Shown here in pieces: positions 27,072 through 36,086 of a stretch of 64,000 nucleotides of DNA (its first letter is position 1; each line of letters opens with the position of its first letter). Under the pieces are notes generated by a model. The model saw only the letters and a program-made list of their open reading frames with translations, searched no databases and had not been told where the DNA came from. This DNA is from Echinicola marina (GTDB lineage Bacteria; Bacteroidota; Bacteroidia; Cytophagales; Cyclobacteriaceae). The position numbers and the translations under genes were made by a program. The stretch lies in NCBI RefSeq assembly GCF_020463795.1, contig NZ_CP080025.1, positions 5,349,001-5,413,000 on the forward strand. Direction: 5' to 3'.

Positions 27072-27452
27072 TCACTGTCTTTCATTTTGATTTCTCAAAT
27101 ATCGAATATATCCATTGATTAATTGAAGGCACTTTTCACAGTCTTTTCTAATTTGGGTTAAAATTGCATCATCGATATAATCCCAAGATTTGGCTTCCAA
27201 AGCATGATCTAAAATTTCAGCTACAGATCCCCGGGCATTCAATAAAAATTTAATATTTTCTTTAAAATGATACCTACCCCAGCCTTCTGCAATATTTGCC
27301 GTAGCTGATCTACTAGCCCTTAATAATTGACTGAACAATTCATATCGTTCATGCTTGGGCAATTTTGTCAATACTTCCTCTCTTATATACCACTTGAGTC
27401 CATCACATGCCTGCCAGCATTTCAATTCTTCAAATGATGTATAAGATCCCAT
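27072..27452 (-). CDS. Four-helix-bundle protein (S23/IVS family), copy 1
   Basis: A 126-residue protein of the small S23-type family first known from 23S rRNA intervening sequences and also seen as Avd in diversity-generating retroelements. Signature pieces are ELKCWQACDGLKWYIREEV, SQLLRASRSATANIAEGWGR and the ARGSVAEILDHALEA block. Function is unknown outside retroelements; no reverse transcriptase is nearby. It is inserted between the Wza-like and Wzz-like genes and bordered on both sides by degenerate repeat tracts. A second family member lies at 30425-30787. Confidence 0.85.
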   Translation of the reverse strand: MGSYTSFEELKCWQACDGLKWYIREEVLTKLPKHERYELFSQLLRASRSATANIAEGWGRYHFKENIKFLLNARGSVAEILDHALEAKSWDYIDDAILTQIRKDCEKCLQLINGYIRYLRNQNERQ

Positions 27453-27708
27453 ATCTATTCATTGATAATTAATAATAGGAAAACTAAATTCTTCTATTCA
27501 AATCCCAAATACACCAATCCCAGATTACCAGCCTCCAATGCTCCAATCACAAATCCGGATTGCTCAAATACCAGATTCCTAATTTTCTAATCTCTATTAC
27601 TCGAATCCCTAATCACGATTATCGATTACTCGAATCACTATCCCAAATGCGGAACTCCCACGACTTGCTCTCCTCGCTACTACCCAAAAGCCTCGGAATG
27701 ACGTATTA
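27453..27708. repeat. Degenerate AATCCC/ATTACTCGAATC tract
   Basis: About 27480-27660 is a chain of imperfect 12-16-base units (AAATCCCAAATACACC, AATCCCAGATTACC, ATTACTCGAATCCC, ATCGATTACTCGAATC). The end (about 27655-27710) holds CCTCGGAATGACG, a word related to the dispersed element seen at 31755 and 50214. Confidence 0.65.
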
Positions 27709-30300
27709 CTACTGCGCTATCCGGTCAATCAATATCGCCAAAGTCGCCAAACTTGAAGCTACACCAATCCAGTTAGTAGCGGACATGCCCTCTCTTACCG
27801 GCTTTTGTGGAACAATGATCTCTGCACCTGGTTCAATATTCGGATAGTTCTTAAAGAACAAAAATCCTTTGGTTCGCTGTACATCCCCATTGGCATAGAC
27901 CACATAGGCCTTGCCTTTTCGGGCATTATCCGTAAATCCTCCAGCCTTGGATACATAATTTTTAAAGCTATCCCCTTTTTCATATCTGGCTGAGGTAGGG
28001 AATAAAACTTCTCCGCGCATACGCACGGTTTGCAATTCCTTCGGGATACTTAATACATCCCCTTCCTGTAAGATCAGATCCTGATCGGAACCAGGATGTT
28101 CCATAATATAGTCCAGGTCTATACCGATCAGTTCTTGGGTTCTAAATTCAACTTCTGCTACCCTGGAACTATCAGATGTTGCGACTTCTTTCACACGATT
28201 GATTTTAAATTCACCAGATGCCAAACCTTTTTGATTGGCCAAATCGCCACCCTTTTCTCCAATTTTTTGATCTATCCTAGAAAGAATATTATTCTCGGCC
28301 TCTGTATTCTTTCCATCCTCCTTCAGCAAATTATTCTTCACCTCTCTTAATTCAGCTGACTTGATCTCATTATCACTTTGAGGACTGTAAAACTCTGTAC
28401 GCCGAATCAAAGTAGCCCCTTTGGTATAGGCAAAAGGATTAATCCCTCCTGCCCTTTTTAATAGATCAGAAATTCGCTCTGTGGCAGTAGCGATGGTATA
28501 TTGACCAGGATAATTCACCTCTCCCTCTACGCGTACCAATTGCTCCCTTTGAAAACCAGGGCTTCTTCGAATAATCACATGATCAAAAGGATGTAAAACT
28601 ACCTCTTTATCTGCCCCATTAATTTCTAAATTCTGATCAATATCAATGGTAAAGATTTCTGCGATCTGCCCATCCGTTCTATCTTTAACTCTTCTGGCCA
28701 CCTCTATATAGGCATCAGAAGCCGACTCCTTAAATCCTCCTGCCTTTAACACCAAATCCTCTACCGTCATATTCTCCGCAAAGGCAAAGGCCCCCGGTCG
28801 ATTGATCTCACCGGAAATCTTTACATAATACTCTTCGCTCAAATCATACTTACTCGGGATATGCAATACATCTTCCCTTTGTAATTGAATATCCTGAGCC
28901 GTACCGTTGACGACTGCTTTGACATCCACAGGAACAATCTCCAAAGTCATATCTTCTTGTGTTCTATAAAGCGTGGCACGGTTAAGAAATGCCTCTCCTC
29001 TTAAACCCTCTGCTTTATCAATCAGGTCTTTCACCGTCATCCCATCAAATAAAGCAAACTCTCCAGGATGGTAAACCGCTCCGGAAATCTGTACCCGATT
29101 TTCAAAACGGTTCAGTTTTTCTCCGACCAAATAAATATCCCCATCCTGCACCTTAAAGCTTTCAAACTGCTCTTGCGATATATCAGCCACCTTCCTTGCA
29201 TCCTCAGAAACCCTTCTCACCCCGATACGTTGTGTATAGGCCTGGCTTTTAAAGCCTCCCGCATAGTGGATCAAATCCCTAATATCCTCATCCGCCTGAA
29301 TTTCAAATAAACCTGGCCTTCTAACCGGACCTTGTACCTCAACCCGGGTCTGCACAGCGGGTACGATAATCACATCATTGTCCTGTAAACGGATATTTTG
29401 TGCTTGATTACCATTGGTCAAAAACTCATAGACATCCACTTCCGCTACCTGACGGGAATTCCTATATACTTTGATATTCCGAAAAGAACCTTCCTCATTA
29501 GGACCTCCAGCCGCGTATAAGGCATTAAATACCGAAGCGAAGGAGGGTAAAGTATAAGTCCCAGGATGGGCCAGTTCACCCGTCATAGACACCTGAATGG
29601 AACGGATATTCCCCAATCGAATCTGTAAAAAAGTACGGGGATTGGAACTGTTCAAATCTGAATAAATACTGCTCAATTCCTGCTTGATCCTTGCCGTAGC
29701 TGCGGATATACTAGCCCCTCCTACTGCAATGGGCCCCACATTGGGAATATACAGCCTGCCCTCTGGATTCACCGTCAAACTATATGACTGCTGAGAATCC
29801 CCATACACATCAATCAATAACTGATCCCCAGTGCCCACCACATAGCTTTCTGGGGTAGGGATATTCAGATTGGGAGAAAAATTCAGTTCCTTATGATGAA
29901 AAAGACCAAAACCATAGATCTTTTGCTGTTTCTCAGTTAATTTACTATTATCTCCATTAAAACTTCCTGCTACAGGAGTGGACACCATGCGCTGTGCTCC
30001 TGTATCCGCGGGGCTATTGGCTGACTGATCTACACCTCCACCAGCAGTCCCCAACTGACTGATCCGAGTGGCCAGCTTATTGGCTTCCATGGCCGAAAGC
30101 CCCCTTTCCTGTGCTAGAGTCGGAATTTGGGATTTTGAAATCCCTTGCTCCTCTGCCCTTTGTACAATAGCAGCAATCTGCGCATCCGACAGCTCATCCA
30201 CCTTCACATTTTGGATATTGGATAAGGACTGGGCATGGAGCACAATCGCTGATAGCAGTAGTATTATTGTAAAATAAAAAGATTTGATATTAATGGACAT
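27709..30300 (-). CDS. Wza-like SLBB-domain polysaccharide export protein
   Basis: An 863-residue outer-membrane export protein. Signal peptide at residues 1-23 (ends VLHAQ), then a polysaccharide-export domain beginning near residue 145 (YVVGTGDQLLIDVYGD). A series of SLBB domains follows, recognisable by repeated V-x-G-x-V-x-x-PG-x-Y/F-x motifs (MTGELAHPGTY, VQGPVRRPGLF, ISGAVYHPGEF, ISGEINRPGAF, VEGEVNYPGQY, MRGEVLFPTSA). A C-terminal hydrophobic helix (WIGVASSLATLAILID) may be the pore segment. It is much longer than E. coli Wza (about 380 residues), as usual in Bacteroidota. Confidence 0.93.
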   Translation of the reverse strand: MSINIKSFYFTIILLLSAIVLHAQSLSNIQNVKVDELSDAQIAAIVQRAEEQGISKSQIPTLAQERGLSAMEANKLATRISQLGTAGGGVDQSANSPADTGAQRMVSTPVAGSFNGDNSKLTEKQQKIYGFGLFHHKELNFSPNLNIPTPESYVVGTGDQLLIDVYGDSQQSYSLTVNPEGRLYIPNVGPIAVGGASISAATARIKQELSSIYSDLNSSNPRTFLQIRLGNIRSIQVSMTGELAHPGTYTLPSFASVFNALYAAGGPNEEGSFRNIKVYRNSRQVAEVDVYEFLTNGNQAQNIRLQDNDVIIVPAVQTRVEVQGPVRRPGLFEIQADEDIRDLIHYAGGFKSQAYTQRIGVRRVSEDARKVADISQEQFESFKVQDGDIYLVGEKLNRFENRVQISGAVYHPGEFALFDGMTVKDLIDKAEGLRGEAFLNRATLYRTQEDMTLEIVPVDVKAVVNGTAQDIQLQREDVLHIPSKYDLSEEYYVKISGEINRPGAFAFAENMTVEDLVLKAGGFKESASDAYIEVARRVKDRTDGQIAEIFTIDIDQNLEINGADKEVVLHPFDHVIIRRSPGFQREQLVRVEGEVNYPGQYTIATATERISDLLKRAGGINPFAYTKGATLIRRTEFYSPQSDNEIKSAELREVKNNLLKEDGKNTEAENNILSRIDQKIGEKGGDLANQKGLASGEFKINRVKEVATSDSSRVAEVEFRTQELIGIDLDYIMEHPGSDQDLILQEGDVLSIPKELQTVRMRGEVLFPTSARYEKGDSFKNYVSKAGGFTDNARKGKAYVVYANGDVQRTKGFLFFKNYPNIEPGAEIIVPQKPVREGMSATNWIGVASSLATLAILIDRIAQ

Positions 30301-30424
30301 ACCTTATTGATTAGGAATGATGAATGTTAATATATAATTAGGAATGGTGTTATTGTCAAACTGTCGAACTGGAGGACTGTTAGATTAACAGTCGAATGGC
30401 GAAGGTCTAAGGCCGAAAGCTCGT

Positions 30425-30787
30425 TTATATGGCATTTATAAGCGCCTTTAACATTGAGGCTATCTCCAATCCCTCTGATTCTATTCTATTGAGTTGTGCT
30501 GTTGTAATCCAATTTCGTCTGTGGAAAAGATTAGCGAGTGTCACCATCTCATATAATGATCCACGACTATAATAGAGGAATTGCTTAAATTCCTTGTCTG
30601 TATTTCTACCTTTCCCCTCTGCAATATTTTGTGGAACAGAAGCAGAACAAGATTCGAACTGTTCAATTAATCTAAAATGCTTTCCTGGAGTATTCAATTC
30701 TTCAACAAGCTCTATACAATATTCAGCCAAATCCATCGATTTCTGCCACACCCTAAGCTCCTTAAAATTAAAATGTCGCTCACTCAT
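30425..30787 (-). CDS. Four-helix-bundle protein (S23/IVS family), copy 2
   Basis: A 120-residue relative of the gene at 27072-27452. It shows ELRVWQKSMDLAEYCIELVE, SCSASVPQNIAEGKGR and YSRGSLYEMVTLANL. ATG 30787 is preferred to the TTG one codon earlier. It lies between the regulator and the Wza-like gene, so the small family alternates with the export genes. The two proteins are clearly different in sequence, which argues against recent duplication. Role unknown. Confidence 0.83.
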   Translation of the reverse strand: MSERHFNFKELRVWQKSMDLAEYCIELVEELNTPGKHFRLIEQFESCSASVPQNIAEGKGRNTDKEFKQFLYYSRGSLYEMVTLANLFHRRNWITTAQLNRIESEGLEIASMLKALINAI

Positions 30788-30799
30788 CAATCCAGTACA

Positions 30800-30960
30800 G
30801 CTTACTACTATATTTAGACTTAAAAGCTTTTGTCCCCTAGCTTTTATCTTTCGGCTTTAGGCTTTCAACATTCAGCCTTCTCTATTAGCCTTCGCCCTTC
30901 AGCTTTAGACTCCTTTCTTTAGGCATTTGGCTTTTAGCCTTGCGCTTTCCGCTCCGTCCA
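30800..30960. repeat. Degenerate CTTTCGGC/CCTTCAGC tract
   Basis: From about 30840 to 30956 the sequence is a chain of 7-9-base units (TTTCGGCTTTAGGC, TTCAGCCTTC, CTTCGCCCTTCAGC, TTTAGGCATTTGGC, TTTTAGCCTTGCGC). It is the longest example of the tract type seen at 384-436, 4147-4184 and 5335-5402. Confidence 0.7.
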
Positions 30961-31007
30961 CAGCTTCGCCCGGTCAGTCACATTCTGTGCTTAGCGAGCA
31001 ATTCATT

Positions 31008-31043
31008 TAATAAAAAAGAGTAGGGAAATCGCTTTCCTTACTC
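31008..31043 (-). terminator. Terminator overlapping the regulator stop codon
   Basis: On the minus strand GAGTAAGGAAA, a GCGA loop and TTTCCCTACTC form an 11-bp stem with one mismatch, followed by six T. The stem begins at the last codons of the regulator gene. Confidence 0.7.
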
Positions 31044-31550
31044 CGCAGCTTTATTATATAAAACTATGCCAGTTTGAATATCTTCTGCCAAAACCGTAAA
31101 ACTCACTTTACGGTTGATCAAATCGGCTATGCGATTACCCAAACTGTCGAGGTATTCCTCATTCAATTCATTACCTTGGATCACTATATCAATAGTACCG
31201 GTGTCCAATCCATTGGCATAATCCCCCATCAAGACAACCTTGTGCACATCCCCCATCCTATCGAGTACCTCTTCCACCAAGGTGTCCAAGCCCAAATACT
31301 TGCGGACAATATCCTGCAAGGACCCAAATAAGGGATGCTGGGTATTCGCACTATAGCTGATTCGGTTCTTTTCAGACTCCTTCTGCAAGTAACCTGCTTC
31401 GGATAAATTATTGAGTTCTTTTCTTATGGCATTGGTAGATTCTCCAAACTCCTCGGCCAAACCGCGGAGATGGCTATGGTTGTCTGCGTTGATAAAAAAC
31501 TTTACCAAAAGTCGCAATCTGGTCTTGGAAGTAATTAAAGAATCTAGCAT
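31038..31550 (-). CDS. Winged-helix transcriptional regulator
   Basis: A 170-residue DNA-binding protein. The N-terminal winged helix covers about residues 1-75: TKTRLRLLVKFFI, LRGLAEEFGESTNAIRKELNNLSEAGYL. The C-terminal part (VVLMGDYANGLDTGTIDIVI) resembles a nucleotidyltransferase-like fold without obvious catalytic residues. The frame opens at TTG 31580, but ATG 31550 matches the usual MLDSLITSK-type start. Such regulators often stand at the head of polysaccharide loci in this group. A strong promoter with overlapping dyads lies upstream (31638-31704), suggesting autoregulation. Confidence 0.85.
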   Translation of the reverse strand: MLDSLITSKTRLRLLVKFFINADNHSHLRGLAEEFGESTNAIRKELNNLSEAGYLQKESEKNRISYSANTQHPLFGSLQDIVRKYLGLDTLVEEVLDRMGDVHKVVLMGDYANGLDTGTIDIVIQGNELNEEYLDSLGNRIADLINRKVSFTVLAEDIQTGIVLYNKAAE

Positions 31551-31637
31551 AAAAAGAAGTCCTTCCCTAATGAGCACCAAAAGTACTCAGTCCTTTCAAA
31601 AGCGCCAAGCTTTTTCTGATTTTTTATTAAAAACCGT

Positions 31638-31668
31638 CAAAAATACACAAATGACAATATTGACCAAA
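31638..31668 (-). promoter_or_regulatory. Bacteroidota-type promoter of the regulator gene
   Basis: Read on the minus strand, TTTG (31665-31668), a 19-nt spacer and TATTTTTG (31638-31645) match the Bacteroidota consensus TTTG-N19-TAnnTTTG exactly. Transcription would start near 31630, about 80 nt before ATG 31550 and downstream of the alternative TTG 31580 only if that start is used. Confidence 0.75.
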
Positions 31669-31704
31669 CAAGATTATCATATTGACAAAAACCAATCTTG
31701 TCAA
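31655..31704. promoter_or_regulatory. Overlapping inverted repeats at the regulator promoter (possible operator)
   Basis: Three dyads overlap or abut the -33 box: CAATATTG (31655-31662), ACAAGATT/AATCTTGT (31668-31675 and 31694-31701), and TTGACAA/TTGTCAA (31682-31688 and 31698-31704). ATATTGAC occurs twice, about 20 bp apart. Such symmetry next to a winged-helix gene suggests an operator, probably for the gene's own product. Confidence 0.5.
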
Positions 31705-31740
31705 AGACAGGAAAAAAGATGTATATAAAAAAGTGTTTTT

Positions 31741-31843
31741 GGGATAATTCCCCTTGTCATACCGACAAAGGAAGGATCTCCTTAGCGCAGCGCTGACTTG
31801 AACCTAACAAATCACAGGAACCTCCTGCCCCCACTCAAGAAAT
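31741..31843. other. Intergenic spacer with dispersed-element words
   Basis: No gene is seen. GTCATACCGACAAAGGAAGGATCTCC resembles the dispersed element at 50214 (TCATTCTGACGAAAGGAAGAATCTC), and the TAGCGCAGCGCTGACTTGAACCTA block recurs near 35941, just before the other repeat array. Confidence 0.5.
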
Positions 31844-32075
31844 CTTCGTTGTCCCGTCAGCTGAGCTGCGGGCCCCAAGCAGGTCCGATTTTGCTCTACG
31901 AGCCTTAAATTTAGGAGTCTCCAGACTCCTCTTCGAATATTTCTAATGCTTTTCCAGATTTAAAATATGGAAATAATAACAAAGAGGATTTTAAATCCCC
32001 TCCTACTATTCTTCGACTTTTGCAAAAATCGAACAGCCTTTAGGCCTTAGACATTCAGCATTCGGCATTACTAAA
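31844..32075. repeat. ~230-bp multi-hairpin repeat R1
   Basis: First of five direct copies. Each unit begins CTTCGTTGTCCCG and contains a string of short palindromes: GTCCCG..AGCTGAGCT..CGGGAC, GGAGTCtcc.GACTCC, TCCAGATTT..AATATGGA, GAGGATTTTAAATCCCCTC and TTCGACTTTTGCAAAAATCGAA. It ends in the CCTTTAGGCCTTAGACATTC tract. R1 and R2 are adjacent. Confidence 0.9.
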
Positions 32076-32308
32076 CTTCGTTGTCCCGCCAGCTGAGCTG
32101 TGGGACCCAAGCTGGTTCGATTTTGCTCTACGAGCCTTTAAATACAGGAGTCTCCTGACTCCTCTTCGAATATTTCTAATGCTTTTCCAGATTTAAAATA
32201 TGGAAATAATAACAAAGAGGATTTTAAATCCCCTCCTACTATTCTTCGACTTTTGCAAAAATCGAACAGCCTTTAGGCCTTAGACATTCAGCATTCGGCA
32301 TTACTAAA
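32076..32308. repeat. ~230-bp multi-hairpin repeat R2
   Basis: Second direct copy, nearly identical to R1 and directly abutting it, with the same order of hairpins. Offset from R1 is 232 bp and to R3 233 bp. Confidence 0.9.
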
Positions 32309-32450
32309 CTTCGTTGTCCCGTCAGCTGAGCTGCGGGACCCAAGCTGGTTCGATTTTGCTCTACGAGCCTTTAAATACAGGAGTCTCCAGACTCCTCTTC
32401 GAATATTTCCAATGCTTTTCCAGATTTATAATCTGGAAATATTAATAAAA
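32309..32450. repeat. ~230-bp multi-hairpin repeat R3, left part
   Basis: Third copy, interrupted by the IS1182-family element after ATTAATAAAA. Its dyad TTCCAGATTTATAATCTGGAAA is a perfect palindrome here. The right part resumes at 34260. Confidence 0.88.
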
Positions 32451-34259
32451 GAGGCTGTCTCAAAAGTAGATAGTTTAAAAGGCTAGTCGATTTCTCGGCT
32501 AGCCTTTCTTGTTTAACTCAAAAATGTTATTTTGAGGTGTGCAAAAACAAGACTTAAATGTAGCTTTTAAAGACTACAATCCCAACCAACTGATGTTTCT
32601 TCCTCCTAGTTTGGAAGAGCTTATTCCCGTCCATCATCCAGGCCGTATTGTTTACCAGATCATTGAGCGGATAGATCTGAGCGAGGTGTATAGCCGCTAC
32701 TCAGAGAACGGATCTAGCAGTTATCATCCCAAGCTGTTGTTAAAGGTGCTGGTTTATGGATATTTAGAGAACTGTTATTCTTCCCGCAAGCTTGAAAAAG
32801 CGGTCCGGGAGAATATTGTGTTCATGTGGCTTGCCGGAATGCAGCGTCCCGATCACCATACAATCAATCGGTTCCGTTCAGAACGTCTCCGAGATGTGAT
32901 TGGTGATATTTTTGCCCAGGTGGTACTGTTGTTGCATGAGGAAGGTCTTTTGGACATCAAAGAAGTGTACACCGATGGGACCAAGATAGAAGCCAATGCC
33001 AACCGCTACACCTTTGTCTGGGGCAAGGCGATCAAGAAGAGCAAGGAACGGATCAGTTCCCAGCTTCAGGAACTTTGGAACTATGCCGGTTCGGTAGCCT
33101 CTGCTGAGTTGGGGACAGAAGAACCCGACTTTGTAAATCCGAATGCAGAGAACGTTTCCCGGACCATCGAAAAGATCAATCAGGCGCTGGAAGGGAAAGC
33201 CGTTGACAAGAAGGTGAAACAGAAGTTGGGTTATGCCCAAAAGAACTGGCCAGCCAAACTGGAAGAATATGCCCAGAAAGAGGAAGTACTGGCTGGACGG
33301 AACAGTTATTCCAAAACAGATCCGGATGCCACGTTCATGAGGATGAAAGAAGACCATATGAGAAATGGCCAACTTAAACCAGCCTACAACCTTCAACTCA
33401 GCACCCATGGACGGTTCGTGGTCAACTATTCCCTGCATCCCAATCCCAATGACACCTTAACCCTGAAGCCCCATCTACATCAGTATTACGGATTCTACCC
33501 TTCCTGTTGTACAGCAGATGCTGGATACGGAAGTGAAGAGAACTATTGCTTTCTGGAGCAGAACCGGATCGAAGCTTACGTCAAGTACAACACCTTCCAC
33601 AAAGAACTCCGTCAGGAATCCAAATCAAAGAAAGTCCATGGCTTGCTGGAAAACCTGTATTACGATCCACAGAAAGATCACTACATCTGTCCGATGGGAC
33701 AGGCGATGAAACCCAGTGGGGAAAGTACCGGAAAAACCTCGACCGGTTTTGTCCAGCACTACCGGCACTATGCAGCCAAAAATTGCCAGGGGTGCCCACT
33801 GGCTGCTAGTTGTAGACCAGGGGCCGGTAACAAAACCCTCAGGGTAAACACCAGGTTACAGCAACAGAAGACAAGGGCAAAACAACGACTCACCTCTGAG
33901 CAGGGAGTCCAGAAACGAAGGCAACGGGCCACCGATGTGGAACCGGTATTTGCAGACTTCAAACACAACAAAGGGAGGGCAAGGTTTATGTTAAGAGGAG
34001 CCGAAAAAGTAGCAATTGAAACCGGATTGATTGCCATCGCCCACAACCTGGCAAAAATGGCCGGGTAAGAAGGAGCTGACGCCGTTTTTAAGTTCAAAAA
34101 CCCTCTGATCCCCCAAGTTTAAACTGTCGCTTCAGAACAAAGAACCTAGAGCTGAATTGACCGTAAGTCAAAAAAAATAGAGGCCGATTAATGAAAATCG
34201 GCCTCTATTGGCTAAAATCGACTGTCCCACTTTTTTAACTCTTGTTTTGAGACAGCCTC
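32451..34259 (+). mobile_element. IS1182-family insertion sequence
   Basis: The element is 1809 bp with perfect 15-bp terminal inverted repeats, GAGGCTGTCTCAAAA (32451-32465) and TTTTGAGACAGCCTC (34245-34259). It carries one full-length transposase. Inside both ends are strong hairpins, AAAGGCTAG/CTAGCCTTT (32478-32507) and ATAGAGGCCGAT/ATCGGCCTCTAT (34178-34208), likely blocking transcription from outside. It sits in the GAGGATTTTAAATCCCCTC palindrome of repeat R3. I see no clean target-site duplication. It looks intact and so recently active. Confidence 0.93.
32539..34068 (+). CDS. IS1182-family transposase
   Basis: A 509-residue DDE transposase, start GTG after a good GAGGT ribosome-binding site. 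The N-terminal domain (HHPGRIVYQIIERID..., DHHTINRFRSER) is the DUF772-type region. Acidic catalytic candidates are in IKEVYTDGTKIEANANR, CCTADAGYGSEENY and the C-terminal DVEPVFADFKHNKGRARF. A Cys cluster (YICPMGQAM, NCQGCPLAASCRPG) precedes the C-terminus. It is the only plus-strand gene within the polysaccharide locus and its codons are more GC-rich than those of the surrounding genes. Confidence 0.95.
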   Translation: MQKQDLNVAFKDYNPNQLMFLPPSLEELIPVHHPGRIVYQIIERIDLSEVYSRYSENGSSSYHPKLLLKVLVYGYLENCYSSRKLEKAVRENIVFMWLAGMQRPDHHTINRFRSERLRDVIGDIFAQVVLLLHEEGLLDIKEVYTDGTKIEANANRYTFVWGKAIKKSKERISSQLQELWNYAGSVASAELGTEEPDFVNPNAENVSRTIEKINQALEGKAVDKKVKQKLGYAQKNWPAKLEEYAQKEEVLAGRNSYSKTDPDATFMRMKEDHMRNGQLKPAYNLQLSTHGRFVVNYSLHPNPNDTLTLKPHLHQYYGFYPSCCTADAGYGSEENYCFLEQNRIEAYVKYNTFHKELRQESKSKKVHGLLENLYYDPQKDHYICPMGQAMKPSGESTGKTSTGFVQHYRHYAAKNCQGCPLAASCRPGAGNKTLRVNTRLQQQKTRAKQRLTSEQGVQKRRQRATDVEPVFADFKHNKGRARFMLRGAEKVAIETGLIAIAHNLAKMAG

Positions 34260-34328
34260 CCCTACTATTCTTCGACTTTGCAAAAGTCGAACAGCCTTTA
34301 GGCCTTAGACATTCGCCCTTCGGCATTA
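34260..34328. repeat. ~230-bp multi-hairpin repeat R3, right part
   Basis: After the insertion sequence the repeat resumes with CTACTATTCTTCGACTTTGCAAAAGTCGAA and the CCTTTAGGCCTTAGACATTC tract, running up to the stop codon of the dehydrogenase. Confidence 0.85.
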
Positions 34329-35645
34329 CTAAAGCCTCGCATCCACCTTATCCTTATCCAATACGCCCTTCACATCATACACGACCAAGCGATCAGATTT
34401 CTTAATATCCCAAGTTTTAAAAGATTGATGGGCAACGGCTAATATAATGGCCGAATATTTATCGGGATCAGGCCGCTCATCTCCCTCTAGCATCTTGATA
34501 TTATACTCCCTTTGAACTTCTTCGGCATCAGCACAAGGATCATATACATCCACAGCAATATCAAAATTCCTCAGCTCTTCATAGATATCAATAACCCTGG
34601 TATTCCTTACATCCGGACAATCTTCCTTAAAGGTAAAGCCCAAAATCAACACCTTGGAATCGATCACTTTCAGGTCTTTGCGCATCATATGCTTGATCAC
34701 CTCTGTGGCTACATATTTGCCCATGGAATCATTCAATCTCCTCCCAGCTAAAATAATTTCTGGATGATAACCAACTTCTTGGGCTTTTTGGGCCAAATAA
34801 AAAGGATCTACACCTATGCAATGCCCTCCTACTAGTCCAGGCTTGAAGGGTAAAAAGTTCCACTTCGTGCCTGCGGCCTGCAAAACTTCCTGCGTGTCTA
34901 TATTGAGCAGATTGAAAATCTTGGACAGTTCATTGACAAAGGCAATATTGATATCCCTTTGGGAATTCTCTATCACTTTGGCCGCTTCAGCCACCTTAAT
35001 GGAGGAAGCTTTATAAGTACCCGCAGTAATGATTGATTGATAAAGTTGATCTACAAATTCGGCAGCAGCTGCTGTACTTCCAGAGGTCACTTTCAAAATT
35101 TTGGAGATGGTATGCTCCTTATCCCCTGGATTGATCCTTTCGGGGGAATAGCCTACATAAAAATCTTGATTAAACTTCAGTCCAGAGCCATTTTCCAAAA
35201 CAGGCACACATTCATCTTCGGTTACACCTGGATATACCGTAGATTCATAAATCACGACATCTCCCTGCTTTAAAAACTTGGCTACAGTCTTTGAGGCGGC
35301 TAACATAGGGCTTAAAACAGGCCTATTATGCTTATCCGTAGGAGTCGGCACGGTAATAATAAACACATTACAATCACTTAATGCTTCCGCATCATCGCTG
35401 GGAAAAAATCCAGGAGTATTGGAAGCTGCTGATTTATCCTTGATTAATACGGACTGAAGTAAATCATTTTCGACTTCCAGGGTATGGTCTATTCCCAAAC
35501 CCAATTCATCAATACGTTTTTTAGAAATATCAAATCCAACAGTGGAGTACCTTTTGGCAAATTCAACTGCCAATGGTAACCCTACATAGCCCAAGCCAAT
35601 AACCGCTATCCTGCTTTGATTTAACAAAAAAATAGGTGATGTCAT
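34329..35645 (-). CDS. Nucleotide-sugar dehydrogenase (TviB/WbpA-like), copy 2
   Basis: A 438-residue paralogue of 24414-25733 with all the same motifs: [32 protein letters not shown], catalytic Cys in [15 protein letters not shown] and [19 protein letters not shown] 35645 is preferred to TTG 35657. By eye the two proteins share well over half of their residues throughout, so they are old paralogues rather than a fresh duplication. The gene stands alone between repeat copies R3 and R4, a setting that would allow its loss or gain by recombination. Two such enzymes could make two different uronic acids or back each other up. Confidence 0.9.
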   Translation of the reverse strand: MTSPIFLLNQSRIAVIGLGYVGLPLAVEFAKRYSTVGFDISKKRIDELGLGIDHTLEVENDLLQSVLIKDKSAASNTPGFFPSDDAEALSDCNVFIITVPTPTDKHNRPVLSPMLAASKTVAKFLKQGDVVIYESTVYPGVTEDECVPVLENGSGLKFNQDFYVGYSPERINPGDKEHTISKILKVTSGSTAAAAEFVDQLYQSIITAGTYKASSIKVAEAAKVIENSQRDINIAFVNELSKIFNLLNIDTQEVLQAAGTKWNFLPFKPGLVGGHCIGVDPFYLAQKAQEVGYHPEIILAGRRLNDSMGKYVATEVIKHMMRKDLKVIDSKVLILGFTFKEDCPDVRNTRVIDIYEELRNFDIAVDVYDPCADAEEVQREYNIKMLEGDERPDPDKYSAIILAVAHQSFKTWDIKKSDRLVVYDVKGVLDKDKVDARL

Positions 35646-36086
35646 ACTTTTCTTCAATGGTGATTTTTAAACTTTGAATAAACAAAAGGCCAATGATCAT
35701 CTCTCAAAACATTACCCTTCTGATATCGCAAAGGCTAGAATCCCTGACCAGGAAAACGCTCCTAAATCACTTAGCCTAATTCAATCGGCTAAATTATCAA
35801 TATTATACATTGAAATTTAATTAAAGCCAATAAATTATTAATTACCTCAAGGAATTAAGCCTACGAGCTGGTCCGTATTTGCAATGCGGACCTTTAAATA
35901 ATGGGAATTTGTAATGCCCTAACTCCGTTACTCCAAGTCTCTAGCGCAGCGTTAACTTGGACCTACTAAACCACTATGCACTAGAAGTGCATAGGTTTGT
36001 TCAAGAATGAAATTCTGATACTTACTCTAGGATAAAATTATCCTGATCGTCAGTATTCGAGATGTCACGATAGTGTTCTAAATACT
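35646..36086. other. Intergenic spacer before repeat R4
   Basis: No gene is seen. The TCTAGCGCAGCGTTAACTTGGACCTAC block near 35940 matches the spacer before R1 (31780), so the two repeat arrays share part of their left flank. The block AAGCCTACGAGCTGGTCCGTATTTGC near 35870 echoes a piece of the repeat itself. The remainder is AT-rich. Confidence 0.5.

Noticed and set aside
27072-27452. Four-helix-bundle protein as part of a diversity-generating retroelement
   Set aside because: No reverse transcriptase, template or variable repeat is present nearby.
32878-33438. 186-codon antisense frame in the transposase
   Set aside because: Shadow of the strongly supported transposase on the other strand.
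24414-35645. Second dehydrogenase as an assembly duplicate
   Set aside because: The two genes differ throughout in protein and DNA sequence and in their flanks.
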